Shown here one piece after another: positions 10,207 to 22,379 of a stretch of DNA of 64,000 nt (position 1 is the stretch's first letter; every line of letters begins with the position of its first letter). Position numbers and translations under genes: made by a program. Location of the stretch: the NCBI GenBank assembly GCA_949825025.1, contig OX463778.1, positions 6,525,142 to 6,589,141 of the forward strand. Reading direction: 5' to 3'. Below the pieces are notes generated by a model. That model worked only from the letters and a program-made list of their open reading frames with translations, was not told where the DNA came from and did no database searches. The DNA comes from Siphlonurus alternatus (taxonomy: Eukaryota; Arthropoda; Insecta; Ephemeroptera; Siphlonuridae).

Positions 10207-10525
10207 TAAGGTATAGAGATAACGAAAATCAGCTGTTCGACATACTCTCCTTTGATTAACATGTAAACCTTTGCAAATTCACAAAAAAATCTGATTTTTT
10301 TTTGAGAGCCATTGCAGTGGAAGCCCTATGCTGAAAATTAAAAAAATTAAAAAAAAAAATCAGCTCGTTAAATTGTTTTGAATGTTTTTCTATGAATTTT
10401 AAGCACTAATATCTGCCTCTCAAAAAAATTTCAGAATTTTTGTGAATTTGCTAACGTTTACATGCCATGGTAATCAATGAAGAGTACGTCGAACAGTTGA
10501 TCAGAGTTATCTCTATAATACCTTA
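10207..10525. mobile_element. MITE family F7 flanked by TTAA, copy a
   Basis: TTAAGGTATAGAGATAAC at the left and GTTATCTCTATAATACCTTAA at the right. Inner pairing includes ATCAGCTGTTCGAC / GTCGAACAGTTGAT and AGCAAATTCACAAAAA-type motifs. The flanking TTAA on both sides suggests a piggyBac-type target duplication. The element at 61047-61425 is related. Confidence 0.75.
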
Positions 10526-10581
10526 ACTCTTTATATACTGTAGTTTTGACTAACGAGTGTCAATATGCTGCTCTCACTCAC

Positions 10582-10704
10582 TAGTCCTCCGGCCAGTCCC
10601 ACGACGGCCCCGGCCCTCCAGTCCCCTCGGGGACACAAGACCTGAAGCTCCACCCCCGGGGTCTTGTGCTCCCAGACGATCTGCACTCCGAGCCAGTGAA
10701 AGGC
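10582..10704 (-). CDS. GLYAT-like N-acyltransferase, second exon
   Basis: On the - strand an acceptor (ttcttgcag) precedes GCC at 10704 and the exon closes at CTA|gtgagt (10582): 41 codons, phase 0-0. The peptide starts AFHWLGVQIVWEHKTPGVEL and continues with VLCPRGDWRAG. It is GC-rich, like the exon at 8183-8433. Phase, order and composition tie it to the exons on each side. In the family this region is the strand-rich part between the N-terminal helix and the first substrate-side domain. I recognise it mainly by context. Confidence 0.6.
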
Positions 10705-11029
10705 CTGCAAGAACGAGGGCCTTGAGTCACGATTCATTGACATAAAGATAGGGACTGATGCTTATTCCTCTCCTCCTGAATTTTAGAATACACATATATA
10801 GGCAGTAATGTCCCATTGATTTTATAATACACATAAACCATGCAGTCTCATGACAGTCATGGAAGTTTCAACAAAAAATAGTTTAATTACTATAATTTAC
10901 TACAAATTTGACTGTTATTTTTTGCCAGTATAAAATTAATTTTTAAATATTCACTAATTAATCGGAAATTTACATTGTAAGCTTCTTAAAATGGTTCCAT
11001 GATAGAATTTTATTGCATTGCCATGCAAT

Positions 11030-11346
11030 AATTTGCATCAATGTCTTCTACTCGCACAATGGTTGTAACAAACCATTGTTTATAATGTCTGTCGCATGAA
11101 GCCTTTATCATTGTTAAACATGGGACGATCCGACGTAGTGCCTAATTTTGCCACCAGAGCAGAGAACGTAATGGCATTGTTATTGGCGCTAGGCAACGGT
11201 GTCAACTTCATAATTAACGGTCAATTTCCATAAGTTAACATGTAAATCAACAACCGTCCCATGTTTTTCCTTTCACGCGACAGACATTACACAACAATAC
11301 TTTGTTTACTAACAACGAGCAGAAGACTTTGATTTGCATAAGAATT
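11030..11346. mobile_element. Palindromic MITE with short arms
   Basis: TTTGCATCAATGTCTTCTAC...TAATGTCTGTCGCATGAA pairs imperfectly with TTCACGCGACAGACATTA...GCAGAAGACTTTGATTTGCA. Confidence 0.6.
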
Positions 11347-11399
11347 TGTAGTTTGACATGATGTTGCTGTAAAGAATTTTTAGTTTGTAAATTTATAAT

Positions 11400-12700
11400 A
11401 TAAAATATTATACCATGTCATGTATTTTTTTGTTATTATTATACAATTTTTACTATACAGCTTTAAAAGAAAAAAAATTTATTAAATCTTTTTTAACGAA
11501 CAGGTCACAAATAGTGTCCTTCTTGTACGAAACAGACAATGAATTACTATGTGCAATGTCCAACGAACTCAAAACAACCCTAGGGGTCCCACAGGGGTCC
11601 TCCCTTAGCCCGATACTGTACGCAATAGCCACCAACGATCTGTCAGATGCGATAACAGAGGACGACAAAGTGCAGTACGCGGATGATACCGCATGCGCCA
11701 CCATCGCAACCACTGTTTCGCAACTCACAGAGAAAGCATGTAAAACTACGGAGGAACTCACAGACTGGAGTTCAGAGAACAAACTATTACTCAACCCACA
11801 AAAAACTACATTCATACATTTTAAATCAAAAGGCAAAGAACATAATTTCACTCCACGCATAACAATTCAATCACAAAACATAAAAAAAGTTACGGAAGTA
11901 AAATACTTAGGTGTAACAATAACAGACGACCTACAATGGTCGGCACATATAAACTCAAAGGCAAAATGTATCGCAAAAGGAATTCACGTGTTAAGAAATG
12001 TTAATAAAAAATTGTCAGAAAACTTAAATAAACAATTGTATTATGCACATGTACACGCGCATCTTTTATATGCTGTAATATTATGGGGGAACACAAAAGA
12101 TGCTAGTACACTATTTTCACTACAAAAATCAGCACTTAAGGTAATTTATAATCTCAAAAAAACAGAGTCATGTAAAAAAACTTTTATGCAACAAAAAATC
12201 CTAACATTGCCTTCTTTGTATATACTAGAAAGTGCAAAATTTGTAAGAAATCAACCCGATCTTTTTGAAACTAACGCCACCCTTCATACTCATAATACAA
12301 GAATCAGAAATGATCCTCACCTTCCAAAAAATTTCAAATGTCCTCATTTTGACCTTATAACAATTTATAATAAACTGCCAACGGCAATTAAAAATATTGA
12401 CTGTAATAAAAAATTTGCGAAAGAACTAAAAAAGTTTCTATTAGCGCACCAGTTTTATTCAGTAAAAGAATATATCAATCTTAAGAATACAACATAGCGG
12501 ATAAATGCCACTATGATGTATTTTCTTGATTTATATATGTGTATGAATGTTATTTTAATGTTTGCTTTAATTGTTTTAATATTTCTAAGTGCATATAATA
12601 TTGTATCATGTTTAATTTTTAAGTTATATTTATAATTTTTTTTTGTCTCTATGTTGTATTATGTACAGCCACAAGAGAAATAAATAAATAAACGTAGAAA
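11400..12700 (+). mobile_element. 5'-truncated Jockey/CR1-group LINE with reverse transcriptase C-terminal half
   Basis: An open frame ends at 12497. The most upstream recognisable block is the end of the RT palm: LGVPQGSSLSPILYAIATND, then QYADDTACATIA with the catalytic Asp pair, LLLNPQKTTFIHF, and KYLGVTITDDLQW. The thumb and C-terminal region (LYYAHVHAHLLYAVILWG, IYNKLPTAIKNID) follow. The endonuclease and the first RT motifs are absent, so the element is 5' truncated, typical of target-primed retrotransposition. The 3' UTR ends in AGCCACAAGAGAAATAAATA with an (AAAT)n tail near 12690. There is no stop or frameshift in 350 codons, so the insertion is fairly young. It lies antisense in the first intron of the GLYAT-like gene. 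Confidence 0.85.
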
Positions 12701-12906
12701 ATATGGTATTTGGTTGTAAAAAAAGGTCATTGATATATATAAGCCAAGCTCTTGATCGCTAGTATCGCTACAATGTTTTGAATGTTGAGTTTATATAACA
12801 TGACTGCTTGATTTACAGACCCGAAACCAACACATCAATAATATCAATTCTTTTTAGATAAGAAGTTGTCACGAACTCTCAATTCAAAACACAATTCACT
12901 ACTTAC

Positions 12907-12996
12907 GACGGTACTGATAGGCAGCGACTCTTTCAACAGCTGCAACAAATTCGGGATGTCTTCTTTAGGGATTGGTTCGAATAGGGAGTCACACAT
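12907..12996 (-). CDS. GLYAT-like N-acyltransferase, first coding exon
   Basis: On the - strand an ATG at 12996 opens 30 codons ending at GTC|gtaagt (12907), phase 0. The peptide MCDSLFEPIPKEDIPNLLQL continues LKESLPIST-V. The pattern 'L..i....ip.Ll..l...lP.s' is typical of the N-terminus of arthropod GLYAT-like proteins. It matches the + strand exon at 17477-17566 in length (30 codons), phase and pattern (DSL..I....IP.L...L...P.S). That agreement between two separate loci strongly supports both as real first exons. The intron to the next exon is 2.2 kb and contains the LINE at 11400-12700. Confidence 0.7.
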
Positions 12997-13175
12997 GTTG
13001 CTTATTGTTATAATATGTCACTTCTTCTTGAATCGTTTTTGAGAATAGACCGTGGTTATTGGACTATGCATCCATGTACGTACTATCACTTCACTGTCAC
13101 TGGACTGTCATCACACTAATTTTTTATATAGTTATGTTCTAAGGAAAATTTATAATATACTTAAATTAACCCGTT

Positions 13176-13490
13176 TAATGAGATATTACAATGTGAAAAT
13201 TTTAGTGGCTTAATCGAAAGAAGGGGTACAAATATGGTACTGTGAAATTTTTCAGATTTTTCTGAGACCGGGAACTATTTTTAAAAAATTATTGAAAGTC
13301 CATTTCGATGACGTCACGGGCGGCAGTCCTTAAGAAAAAAGATAGGGAAGTGCCGCCCGTGACGTCATCAATAATTTTTTAAAAATAGTTCCCGGTCTCA
13401 GAAAGATCTGAAAAAATTCACAGTACCATATTTTTACCCCTTCTTTCGATTAAGCCACTAAAATTTTCACATTTTAATATCTCATTTAAT
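13176..13490. mobile_element. MITE family F3, near-perfect palindrome
   Basis: Arms AATGAGATATTACAATGTGA...GGCTTAATCGAAAGAAGGGG pair with CCCCTTCTTTCGATTAAGCC...TTTAATATCTCATT. The centre is TGACGTCACGGGCGGCAG / GTGCCGCCCGTGACGTCA. The arms are close to identical, suggesting a recent copy. Confidence 0.9.
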
Positions 13491-13709
13491 ACATATATAT
13501 GTATAGTTATTACATAATTATTTATGCCTATATGAAGTACTTACGTATGAAAAGTAGTGGCATATAATAAAGAATGGTAGTGGTAAAAAGGTTCAATTAG
13601 TACATTTAATTAATATACTGAATCATAAACTTGAGTTTTCTAAACTGTAATAGTAATGATAAATAATAACATTCTTTTTCAGTAAATAGATAAAAAAAAA
13701 TGTCTGTAC

Positions 13710-14010
13710 ACAGGCCTTATGGGTGACGTCATAAAAGACATTTGACATCAAGGTACGAGCAGCATCGGCTGACCTTCACTTTACAAAATAAATACAATAC
13801 ACATCTTTGCCGATACCATAATACGTATAAAACAACAAGACACTTTTTAAACCCTCTTTCATACATAAGGTCTAAAATTAAATCAAAACTTCATGGTTAA
13901 TGACACTTATATTCTGAAACGATGAACTACAGCTGAGTGTTTACTCTCACATCTCCAACAGAATACTAAACGCAGCCGATCACTTTCATTCTGAGTTTGT
14001 TGACTCGGTC
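13710..14010. repeat. Repeat shared with 62755-63160 (GGGTGACGTCATAAAAGAC block)
   Basis: TTATGGGTGACGTCATAAAAGACATTTGACATCAAGG here matches the block at about 62783-62815, and GGCTGACCTTCACTTTACAAA matches 63025-63045. The other copy carries an extra palindrome between the two matching parts. Confidence 0.6.
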
Positions 14011-14089
14011 ATGTGACCAACGAACTCAACGAAGGCAAGTGGCCTCATTTCATTAGCAGTACACACAGCGAGCGGCGGAGCATACAGTC

Positions 14090-14300
14090 AAATTAATTTA
14101 ATTTTCCCGCCAGAAGTACCCGGAAGTGAGTTCTTACTGGTCTTCCTTTTTGTATTTAAAGTTTGAAATTTTGCACAAAGATTTATATTGAGAATAATAA
14201 TTTTCGGTTCGCAAAAATTCAAAACTGAGAAATACACAAGAAAGCTAGAAAACAATAATTTCCGGTTACGTCCTCTGGGAATATTTAATAAATTTAACCA
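14090..14300. repeat. Dispersed repeat R2 (CCGGAAGTGAGT family), copy a
   Basis: AGTCAAATTAATTTAATTTTCCC, then ACCCGGAAGTGAGTTCTTAC and GGTCTTCCTTTTTGTATTT. Related sequence occurs at 58050-58230 and 63845-64000. Confidence 0.55.
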
Positions 14301-14329
14301 TCAATAAATGTAAGAGTACCACCTGAAGA

Positions 14330-14780
14330 GCAAGGTTTTTCGACTTTCTACCTAGTTAAAAAATTACGTGTTCAACTCATCCTTTACACGTCTAAACCTA
14401 GGTGGCGTCCCAATAGTCCTATTCTCGTCTACTACCCTTCCCTACAATGGCGGCAAATTTAGGGCGCATCATATGCGCCCTTCTTATATAGCGGCCATCT
14501 TGAAGGGGAGGGGAAAGCTCATTTAAAACCCTAAGTAGACGAGAAATAGTATTAGGACACCGCCCTAATCTTTTTACCTCTAAGACACATTTTATTTCCT
14601 ATTGATTCAAAGTGAGACTTAAATGGAGAAAAAATTTCTAATATTTTCTGCTCTAGAAGAGAAAGAAATGCGTTATCTCGTCATTTTCTCCCTTTTTTTC
14701 ACTAAAATGGTTCAAATAAGAGGAGAAAAGACGAGAGGAGACCTTAATAGCGAAGAAAAGATGAAGTTTATTTCAACTCG
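14330..14780. repeat. Repeat R3 with an internal MITE
   Basis: The outer parts (TACCTAGTTAAAAAATTACG...; TTTACCTCTAAGACACATTT...GAGAGGAGACCTTAA) recur inverted at about 22960-23235. Between them, 14402-14567 forms its own palindrome: GGTGGCGTCCCAATAGTCCT and CTCGTCTAC against GTAGACGAG and TATTAGGACACCGCCC. Confidence 0.6.
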
Positions 14781-14900
14781 GGCAAGTTCTATTTTGAACC
14801 TGAAATTTTGCAGAAAGATTTATATTATGGATTTCAAACTTTTTGCAAAGTTTTTGTGTTCATGATAGTTATTCGGACAAAAATCTTTCACTCAATGTTA

Positions 14901-16879
14901 CAATCTTACATTTCTTGAACTGTAGATAATTATATTATAATTTATAATGCCTGAAAATATATTTATTAATACTATATGAAATATGAATTGTTATATCAAT
15001 TGATGTTGTCAAAGGAGTTAAAAAAAAAGGTAAAAAAAAAAAGTAATACTTATGGTAGCTATCACGTTATCACTATGCATGATGGTTTTTAATACGAATC
15101 TATTGATAGATAATGATATTTTATGAGGCATCGTCAACGGATACGTATTAAACACCGTCATCTAAACGTATTCTGATTGTGACAATGATTGTGATTGCCT
15201 ACAGAATATCATAACACTGATGTAAAATAATAATAAGCAAACGAGCGTTTAAAGTTAATTCCACTGATTACACACTTGTGTTGCACAAATTATAAATTAA
15301 ATTACAGCCTGATCGGACATTTAATATTATTTATTTTTTGAATGGGGTGTACAGATATCTTTCAATACGTTTACATGATAATGTTTAATATGTATTCGTT
15401 GACGACGTCTCATAAGAATAACATTATCCGTTGTTTAATGAATACGTATTAAATATCGTCATGTAGACATAGTATTTGTTGGAGGAAAAAATATGTAGGA
15501 AAAAATATAACAAAAAAGTAGCACGCAAGAATTAAAAATTGAGTATCTTCTTGTTTTTGTTAATGATGCAAGCATATTACTTTACATATGTATTTGTGTA
15601 CACCCAGCAGTATAATGTGCAATATCATGTAAATAAATTTGCTCTGGTTATCTTATCGCTCGGCCTGACTTCACAAATCGTAAATTACAGCCTCCTACTG
15701 CTCAAGCCAAACAAAGTGTTTAGCAACAGCTGATGTTAATTAGCAGTCAATAAGCGAGAAGATTTTATAAGACGTACTTGGTACCTGCAGTTCATTGAGC
15801 TCTATACAAGGCTAGAGGGCTAATCAGCTGTTTTAGGCGCGCACGGCGTCTGGGAGGAAAGTGGGTGGTGGTCGGTGCTATCGAAACAATCTTACATTTC
15901 TTGAACTGTAGATAATTATACTATAATTTATAATGCCTGAAAATATATTTATTAATACTATATGAAATATGAATTGTTATATCAATTGATGTTGTCAAAG
16001 GAGTTAAAAAAAAAGGTAAAAAAAAAAAGTAATACTTATGGTAGCTATCACGTTATCACTATGCATGATGGTTTTTAATACGAATCTATTGACAGATAAT
16101 GATATTTTATGAGGCATCGTCAACGGATACGTATTAAACACCGTCATCTAAACGTATTCTGATTGTGACAATGATTGTGATTGCCTACAGAATATCATAA
16201 CACTGATGTAAAATAATAATAAGCAAACGAGCGTTTAAAGTTAATTCCACTGATTACACACTTGTGTTGCACAAATTATAAATTAAATTACAGCCTGATC
16301 GGACATTTAATATTATTTATTATTTATTTTTTGAATGGGGTGTACAGATATCTTTCAATACGTTTACATGATAATGTTTAATATGTATTCGTTGACGACG
16401 TCTCATAAGAATAACATTATCCGTTGTTTAATGAATACGTATTAAATATCGTCATGTAGACATAGTATTTGTTGGAGGAAAAAATATGTAGGAAAAAATA
16501 TAACAAAAAAGTAGCACGCAAGAATTAAAAATTGAGTATCTTCTTGTTTTTGTTAATGATGCAAGCATATTACTTTACATATGTATTTGTGTACACCCAG
16601 CAGTATAATGTGCAATATCATGTAAATAAATTTGCTCTGGTTATCTTATCGCTCGGCCTGACTTCACATATCGTAAATTACAGCCTCCTACTGCTCAAGC
16701 CAAACAAAGTGTTTAGCAACAGCTGATGTTAATTAGCAGTCAATAAGCGAGAAGATTTTATAAGACGTACTTGGTACCTGCAGTTCATTGAGCTCTATAC
16801 AAGGCTAGAGGGCTAATCAGCTGTTTTAGGCGCGCACGGCGTCTGGGAGGAAAGTGGGTGGTGGTCGGTGCTATCGAAT
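14901..16879. repeat. Direct tandem duplication of a ~990-bp unit
   Basis: Unit 1 (14901-15886, 986 bp) is followed directly by unit 2 (15887-16879, 993 bp). The difference is mainly a 7-bp ATTTATT-type slippage near 15335/16321, plus a few substitutions. Both units start CAATCTTACATTTCTTGAAC and end GTCGGTGCTATCGAA. A 64-codon AT-rich frame (15539-15733, 16532-16726) is copied along with the unit but shows no gene features. Part of the unit end (15790-15870) is repeated inverted at about 16985-17080. Confidence 0.95.
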
Positions 16880-16984
16880 GCCTGGTTGACCAACCTAAGA
16901 AAGTTTCCTTATAAAATAAGTATTAAAAGTTACACTGCAGTTGGCAATTCTGAGGAGAATACGTTGGAATGTGTGATGAAAGCG

Positions 16985-17080
16985 CAATCTCCCACCCACT
17001 TCCTCCCGCCGGACCGTGCGCACAGTTTAACATTGAGAAGTATAGGGCATTATCCCTCTAGCCTTGTATAGAGCTCAATG
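16985..17080 (-). repeat. Inverted copy of the end of the 990-bp unit
   Basis: The reverse complement reads TTGAGCTCTATACAAGGCTAGAGGG and later GGAGGAAGTGGGTGG, matching 15795-15865 and 16785-16860. The duplication therefore involves an element with inverted ends. Confidence 0.7.
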
Positions 17081-17476
17081 CTGCAGTTACATCGTCTTTC
17101 CTGTGCCGCTCCTGAAATCTTTCCTGTCTTCCTTTAATCCTTACATTCAATACTTCTAATTAATACCTTCCTTTTAAAGTGTATAATTTTCTTTATTTCC
17201 ATCTAAAAACCATCTCTTCAGGCAGCGGTACAATCCCATAATCCACTAATTTTCACTCGCTCTCTCGGTGACGGAGTGGAGAGTAGCCATTACTGCTGTT
17301 TGTCACCTTCACAATCGCCCTTCCGCAAGGAATATTTTTCCATTACGTTCACCTTACATCCCAAGAAGGTGTCTTGACAGATCCAGGATAGTTTGTTTGT
17401 TAACTCGTGTAAAGTGATCGTCGACACACCTCATCGGGACTTGTTACTAACTCTAAACATCAATCAAGGAGCGAGG

Positions 17477-17566
17477 ATGGCAAGAGACAGTCTGCAGAGG
17501 ATTTCCCGCAACAACATCCCCAAATTGATGGAAGCCTTGGAGGCGGACATGCCTCACAGCTCTCCG
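17477..17566 (+). CDS. Second GLYAT-like N-acyltransferase, first coding exon
   Basis: The ATG at 17477 is in good context (gcgaggATGG) and opens 30 codons ending CCG|gtaagt, phase 0. The peptide MARDSLQRISRNNIPKLMEA continues LEADMPHSS-P. It is GC-richer than its surroundings and matches the first exon of the - strand gene at 12996-12907 in length, phase and spaced residues. The 5' leader probably begins near 17370. Downstream exons equivalent to 10582-10704 and 8183-8433 were not found on the + strand; the GNAT exon at 39801 is the only other + strand piece of this family, 22 kb away. The two loci are head-to-head paralogues about 4.5 kb apart. Confidence 0.6.
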
Positions 17567-19120
17567 GTAAGTTTACATTAAGTTCAAAATATAAGCTTTT
17601 GTCTGGCGTAGCTTGCAAGTCGTGCAAAGATGGCGCGGGCTACAAGCAAAACAATTATGATATACCAAACAAGCATTTTCTATAGAGTAGAAGTTCTCGA
17701 ATTCTAAACTCTTGGGGTCTACCTTGTATTTCTATTGTAATATGACTAATATGTATTGTATTAGTTCTGAATAAATAATAGTTACATTAAAAAAAGAAGA
17801 AGTACGAGAGAAAACTTAAATATCGCAAAAAAAAAACTCTGTCATTCAAGAGCTAAAAATAATAATAATAATAATTTATATAGACAGTATTTTACAGAAA
17901 CATTGATTCTAAATTATGAAGATATTGTTTATCTTCTGCAAACAGCTATCCTGGATAATATATACAGTACATTAAAAAATGTAACAACAATGAAAATATA
18001 AACAAAATTACCTCTCTAATTCAATAAAAACTTGACCAGCAATAATAGTTTTAGAATATTTATAGTTTCTAGCACAGCAATTGAAAGAATAGGTAAGAAA
18101 ATAAACTGAAACTTCAAAATTATTATAACATGCGCATTCACAGTCAAAACTTTTTGCAATGCAGGTGAATCGAGACAGCAACTCTTGGTTACTAATCATA
18201 ACTGATGAGCAGTACAAATTTTCACAGCCTTATATACCCCGACTTTTCTTGTCTTGGTAGGTTGCCAGGCGGCATGGAAACAAGGCATAAGAAATAGCGT
18301 GAATAATAATGATAAATATTTAAAATTCCTGTCTGGCTTGTTATCAGAGATAATAATGTAAATTATTACTTCCTGGCTGGCTGGTTTTCTTCACACAAAA
18401 CTGGCTACTTGTTCGACCAAAGGTCTATCCTCACCTCCACTGAGACGGCGAGCAAATTGCGCCCCGTCTTGTTACCACCACCACCAACACGCAACGTTAT
18501 GCTGCAGCAAAACCTCCGCATCGCGCGTTTTGCGCGCATAACATGTTGCAAGTGGTGCCTGGTAATTATCTCTAAATATAGCTGAAATTTGCACACTTTA
18601 TGGACTTTATGACGTTTAACCACTTGTTATAATAAAGAATAGAATTGACGTCATAAATACATGTATGGACATCTGGTGGATTTTAGCTGAGTGATTCTAA
18701 AAGTGGCATTGTTTTTATATGAAAACTTTGCTACTCATGGCTAAAAAGCACGTGCATAGTTGAGCCATACTAACTTTATCGAGAAGGTTTCAATGTCATC
18801 TCTTGGTGTTTTATGAGGTTAAATTATTGTCAATTCTAAGGTCATATATATTGCTTGTGCGTTATAAAACCCAATTATATTGTTATAGTCACTATACTGT
18901 ATATAGCTAGTTGGTATGATGCCTTGAAGCTCAATGCACCTTAATATTCTTCAAATTTCGTACATCCATTAAACTAATAACGTTTATGAGTGGCACTTGA
19001 TTTCGCAATAAAAAAGGGTGATTATAATTATATATTTCTTTTATAGCCCAAGGCATTATTATAAATAAAATAATAAATAACGTTGTTTATTTTAATTTGT
19101 ATTTTTATGAAAATTTACTG
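17567..19120. other. Intronic/intergenic AT-rich sequence
   Basis: I see no exon or RNA. A Gly-rich-looking - strand frame near 18405-18623 has no splice sites or start that support it. Confidence 0.4.
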
Positions 19121-19192
<72 letters not shown>

Positions 19193-19205
19193 GTATATAT
19201 GTGTA
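19121..19205. repeat. (TA)n / (TATG)n microsatellite
   Basis: A long TA run passing into ATGTATGTATGTAT. Confidence 0.95.
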
Positions 19206-19443
19206 TATATATGTATATATATATATTCCACATAAACTAAAATTTATCAGTATTAATCGTGACTTTGGCTTGTATTTTGTTTTTATTATTATTATTATTG
19301 TCAGTGATTGTGTTTGATAGTGTTAAATAACTTATGTAAATGTGTTTAAGTTTGATGTATTTATGTTGTATTTTGTCCAATTTTGACTTGAACATGTTTG
19401 TCTTGTACAACCAAAAAGAAGTTCCAAAATAAAAATAAATAAA

Positions 19444-20125
19444 TACAATAGACCACTTGCAAAACTATGTTATAGTAAAACGTAAACAATCTGTCCACCC
19501 AGTGTATTGTTGGTTGTTGATTATGTGTATAATTTTTTTTATACATTGGACCTTATGGGAAATTCACGATTTTCACACACAGTTTTCAATACGTTACAAA
19601 AGTATAATTTTAAAAATAAATAAATCACCGGAATCTGCAGTTCTTGGCCATTTATAATATTGAAAATTGCATTGGAAGACTGTTTCTTTATTTCAATATA
19701 GTATGATACCAAATCAGCCAATTGCATGGGGTAAGATACGTAACTAGGCAAACTCCAGTTTGTTGATTTTAACTGTTGCAATAATAAACAATCTGGAACT
19801 TCCTTGGTTACGTACATCTTTCCCCATGCAATTGGCTGATTTGGTATCATACTAAGTTTACTATATTGAAATAAAGAAACCATCTTCCGATGCAATTTTC
19901 AATATTATAAATGGCCAAGAACTGCAGATTCCGGTGATATATTTATTTTTAAAATTATACGTATGTAATGTATTGAAATCTGTATGTGAAAATCGTAAAT
20001 TTCCCATAAGGTCCAATGTATAAGAAAAAATATACACATAATCAACAACCAACAATACACTGGTATGTGAGTTTGTTTACGTTTTGCTTTAATATAGTTT
20101 TGCAAGTGGTCTATTATGTTGTATT
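19444..20125. mobile_element. Large foldback MITE (arms ~300 bp)
   Basis: Left arm ATAGACCACTTGCAAAACTA...ATTGGCTGATTTGGTATCAT-type sequence pairs with the right arm, ending TAGTTTTGCAAGTGGTCTAT. Examples of pairing: TTCTTGGCCATTTATAATAT / ATATTATAAATGGCCAAGAA. The loop is about 70 nt. ORFs on both strands here are by-products of the palindrome. Confidence 0.9.
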
Positions 20126-20629
20126 GTTGGGAGTTCAAATACAAACTTCGTACCTAATAAAATAAATACTGAAGCCTTAATAATTAATTTATGATTTTCA
20201 ATACATAAGATCATTAAAAATATTTAGGGAATCTAAGTATATAACATAACTTTAAGATTCTTCAATATTTTTTATTCAATTAATGCATTTTTACACATAT
20301 ATAATTTATAATGCACTTCTAATAATATTTACAATTTTACTTCTAAAAAAAATACGTGTTCTTTTGTTTTGATATTTACAATTTAAGTAAAATATTTTGA
20401 GAGCATCACATGTTCAACAACTTTTTTTAATTATATTTATTGTTATTTTTACTATTACTATTTATGCAAGTCATATATTATCTAAGCCTGTATTACACGA
20501 TACCATTTGACTTAACAATTTTTTTGCAAGGAGAAATAATATGAAAAATTAGAAAAATTGTATCTTGTAATACCACGGTATTAATAGACACACAGGCAAA
20601 TTCAAGACGTTTTCATGTCTATCATATTT

Positions 20630-20818
20630 TCATCCTTTGAAGCCTCCGCCCACCCTGTGGCCCGTTCCATGACCATGACCAGGCTTGCTGCCCCCCCTGT
20701 GGGTATGCCTATTGCCCCCTCCTCCACCCCATCGGTTCGCCGACTCCGCGGTCTCCAGGTCCTCCGCGGCAGAGACGTAGATGACCATCAGAACTGCCAT
20801 CAAAACAAACACCAAACT
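20630..20818 (-). CDS. Glycine-rich secreted peptide A, exon 2
   Basis: On the - strand, acceptor cgcctgtttcag precedes AGT at 20818; the frame runs in phase 0 to TGA at 20632-20630. Joined to the 5-codon exon at 22394-22380 it gives a protein of about 67 residues: M-F-K-R-L, then SLVFVLMAVLMVIYVSAA (signal peptide core), a short acidic spacer (EDLETAESANRW), and a Gly/His-rich tail with WGGGGGN, HTHRGG, KPGHGHGTGHR and VGGGFKG. Small Gly/His-rich secreted peptides with this plan are often antimicrobial in arthropods. That role is inferred from composition only. The paralogue at 28933-35155 shares exon structure, phase and spacer. Confidence 0.8.
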   Translation of the reverse strand, partial: SLVFVLMAVLMVIYVSAAEDLETAESANRWGGGGGNRHTHRGGSKPGHGHGTGHRVGGGFKG

Positions 20819-22379
20819 CTGAAACAGGCGAGGAGGAATTTAAGTGTCAAAATCGTTGAAATAATTTAAAGATTAACCTCAGTTACTACGCAAGTCAAAG
20901 AAATTTCTGTCAGACGGCATCGAATGAAATAAATTTTAAAATATCGATAATCGCGTATAGTTTGAGCAGATTCAAGGGGGCGGTTTCCTCACAATAGCTC
21001 CATTTCCAGTATCCGTTCATAAGGCCAATGTTAAACTTCTACATCAGTTTTCTCAAAACTGATCAGACCGATCCATGCACCTCAAAATTTACATACCACC
21101 TATAATTGATGGTGAGTTCTATGTTCTCTATAAATCTTCTTGCATATTATAATAATGTGAGCCGATTCCGAGATCTCAATCAATTGAGGCCAATCCTTAA
21201 AAATGAACCTCAGTTGATAGAGATATCAGTCAGAATCGAGCTCCTTGACATTATTTTATTTTATTATCTCTTTCATGACCAATTTATACTATAATTTTAA
21301 CATAACATATTTAATATATTATAGTGAAAAGAAAATTAAGATAACAGCGGGGCAAATTAAAAAAGATTGCTGAGCTATCGAGCAGTCAAATCACAAAAAC
21401 ATTCATTCAACCAATAATAGTTGTCTTTGTTTTTTATTAGTTGATCACTATTTAAGTACATTATTATGTTTATCTGAATTTCAGTAAAAATCTTTTTTTT
21501 TTTTCCGTCTCCTTATTTTTATCCTGCAGTTAAGACAGAGTCAATCTTAATCGACAACACCTCTTAACGCCTGAATTAGTCATCTCGGGTTATACTAAGG
21601 CATATCTATATAATATATATATATATATACTTAACAAATTATTATTAAAAAAATTAATTAAGAAATCGAATAAAATTTCTGTATGTTATAGTAGTATATC
21701 TGATAGTGTTAATAGCTTATTGTTCATCAGAATCGTCTATTACTCTTTGTCTTTTTGATCATCTTGTTCGTCTTTGAAAATACTGTATACTTTCAATTAG
21801 TAATGAAATAACATAACAAAGTATCTTTCCTTTAAAGATTCTGTTTTTTTATAACAGAGTGAAATTGCTAAGGTATGAAAAATGGTTGTAAAGAATTCTA
21901 AAATATGATAATTGTTAATTTTATTATATTATATGGCAACTAAGAATAAATATAAACATTTTCTTGAAGTAAGATTTTATGATTGTGCTTATAAAAAGTT
22001 ATATGATAAATAATATTCTGTATACTATGTCCATAAAATAAAATTCAATTTTGAACTACTTCGCTTAGCTGACCATGCAGATTAATTAATACTTTTTAAT
22101 ATAACAAGCTAATGCTGATATAGGCATTATTAAAATAAATATTTATTGAATAACATCACTATAATTTTTAATATAATATTATTAGTTATTACATATACGC
22201 ATTCTATATTTTATTTGTAAAAAAAAGTACGCAAATTCTTTCTACCGTAGATTTAACAGCAGGTAATTATAATTTCTGATAAGAGCTATTTTGTTATTTC
22301 TACCTCAAAGAAAAACAATCTTCTCTGCATGCACATCAAAATATAAAATAATTAGATTAATAGAATATAATATACTTAC
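20819..22379 (-). other. Intron of glycine-rich peptide gene A
   Basis: About 1.56 kb of AT-rich sequence between GTAAGT (22379) and tttcag (20819). I see no exon or well-bounded repeat in it. Confidence 0.6.

Noticed and set aside
15539..16726. Two identical-looking 64-codon + strand frames 993 nt apart
   Set aside because: They are repeated because the whole unit is duplicated; start is TTG, composition AT-rich, no supporting signals.
19361..20144. Five overlapping frames on both strands
   Set aside because: All lie in the foldback element; matching frames on opposite strands come from the inverted arms.
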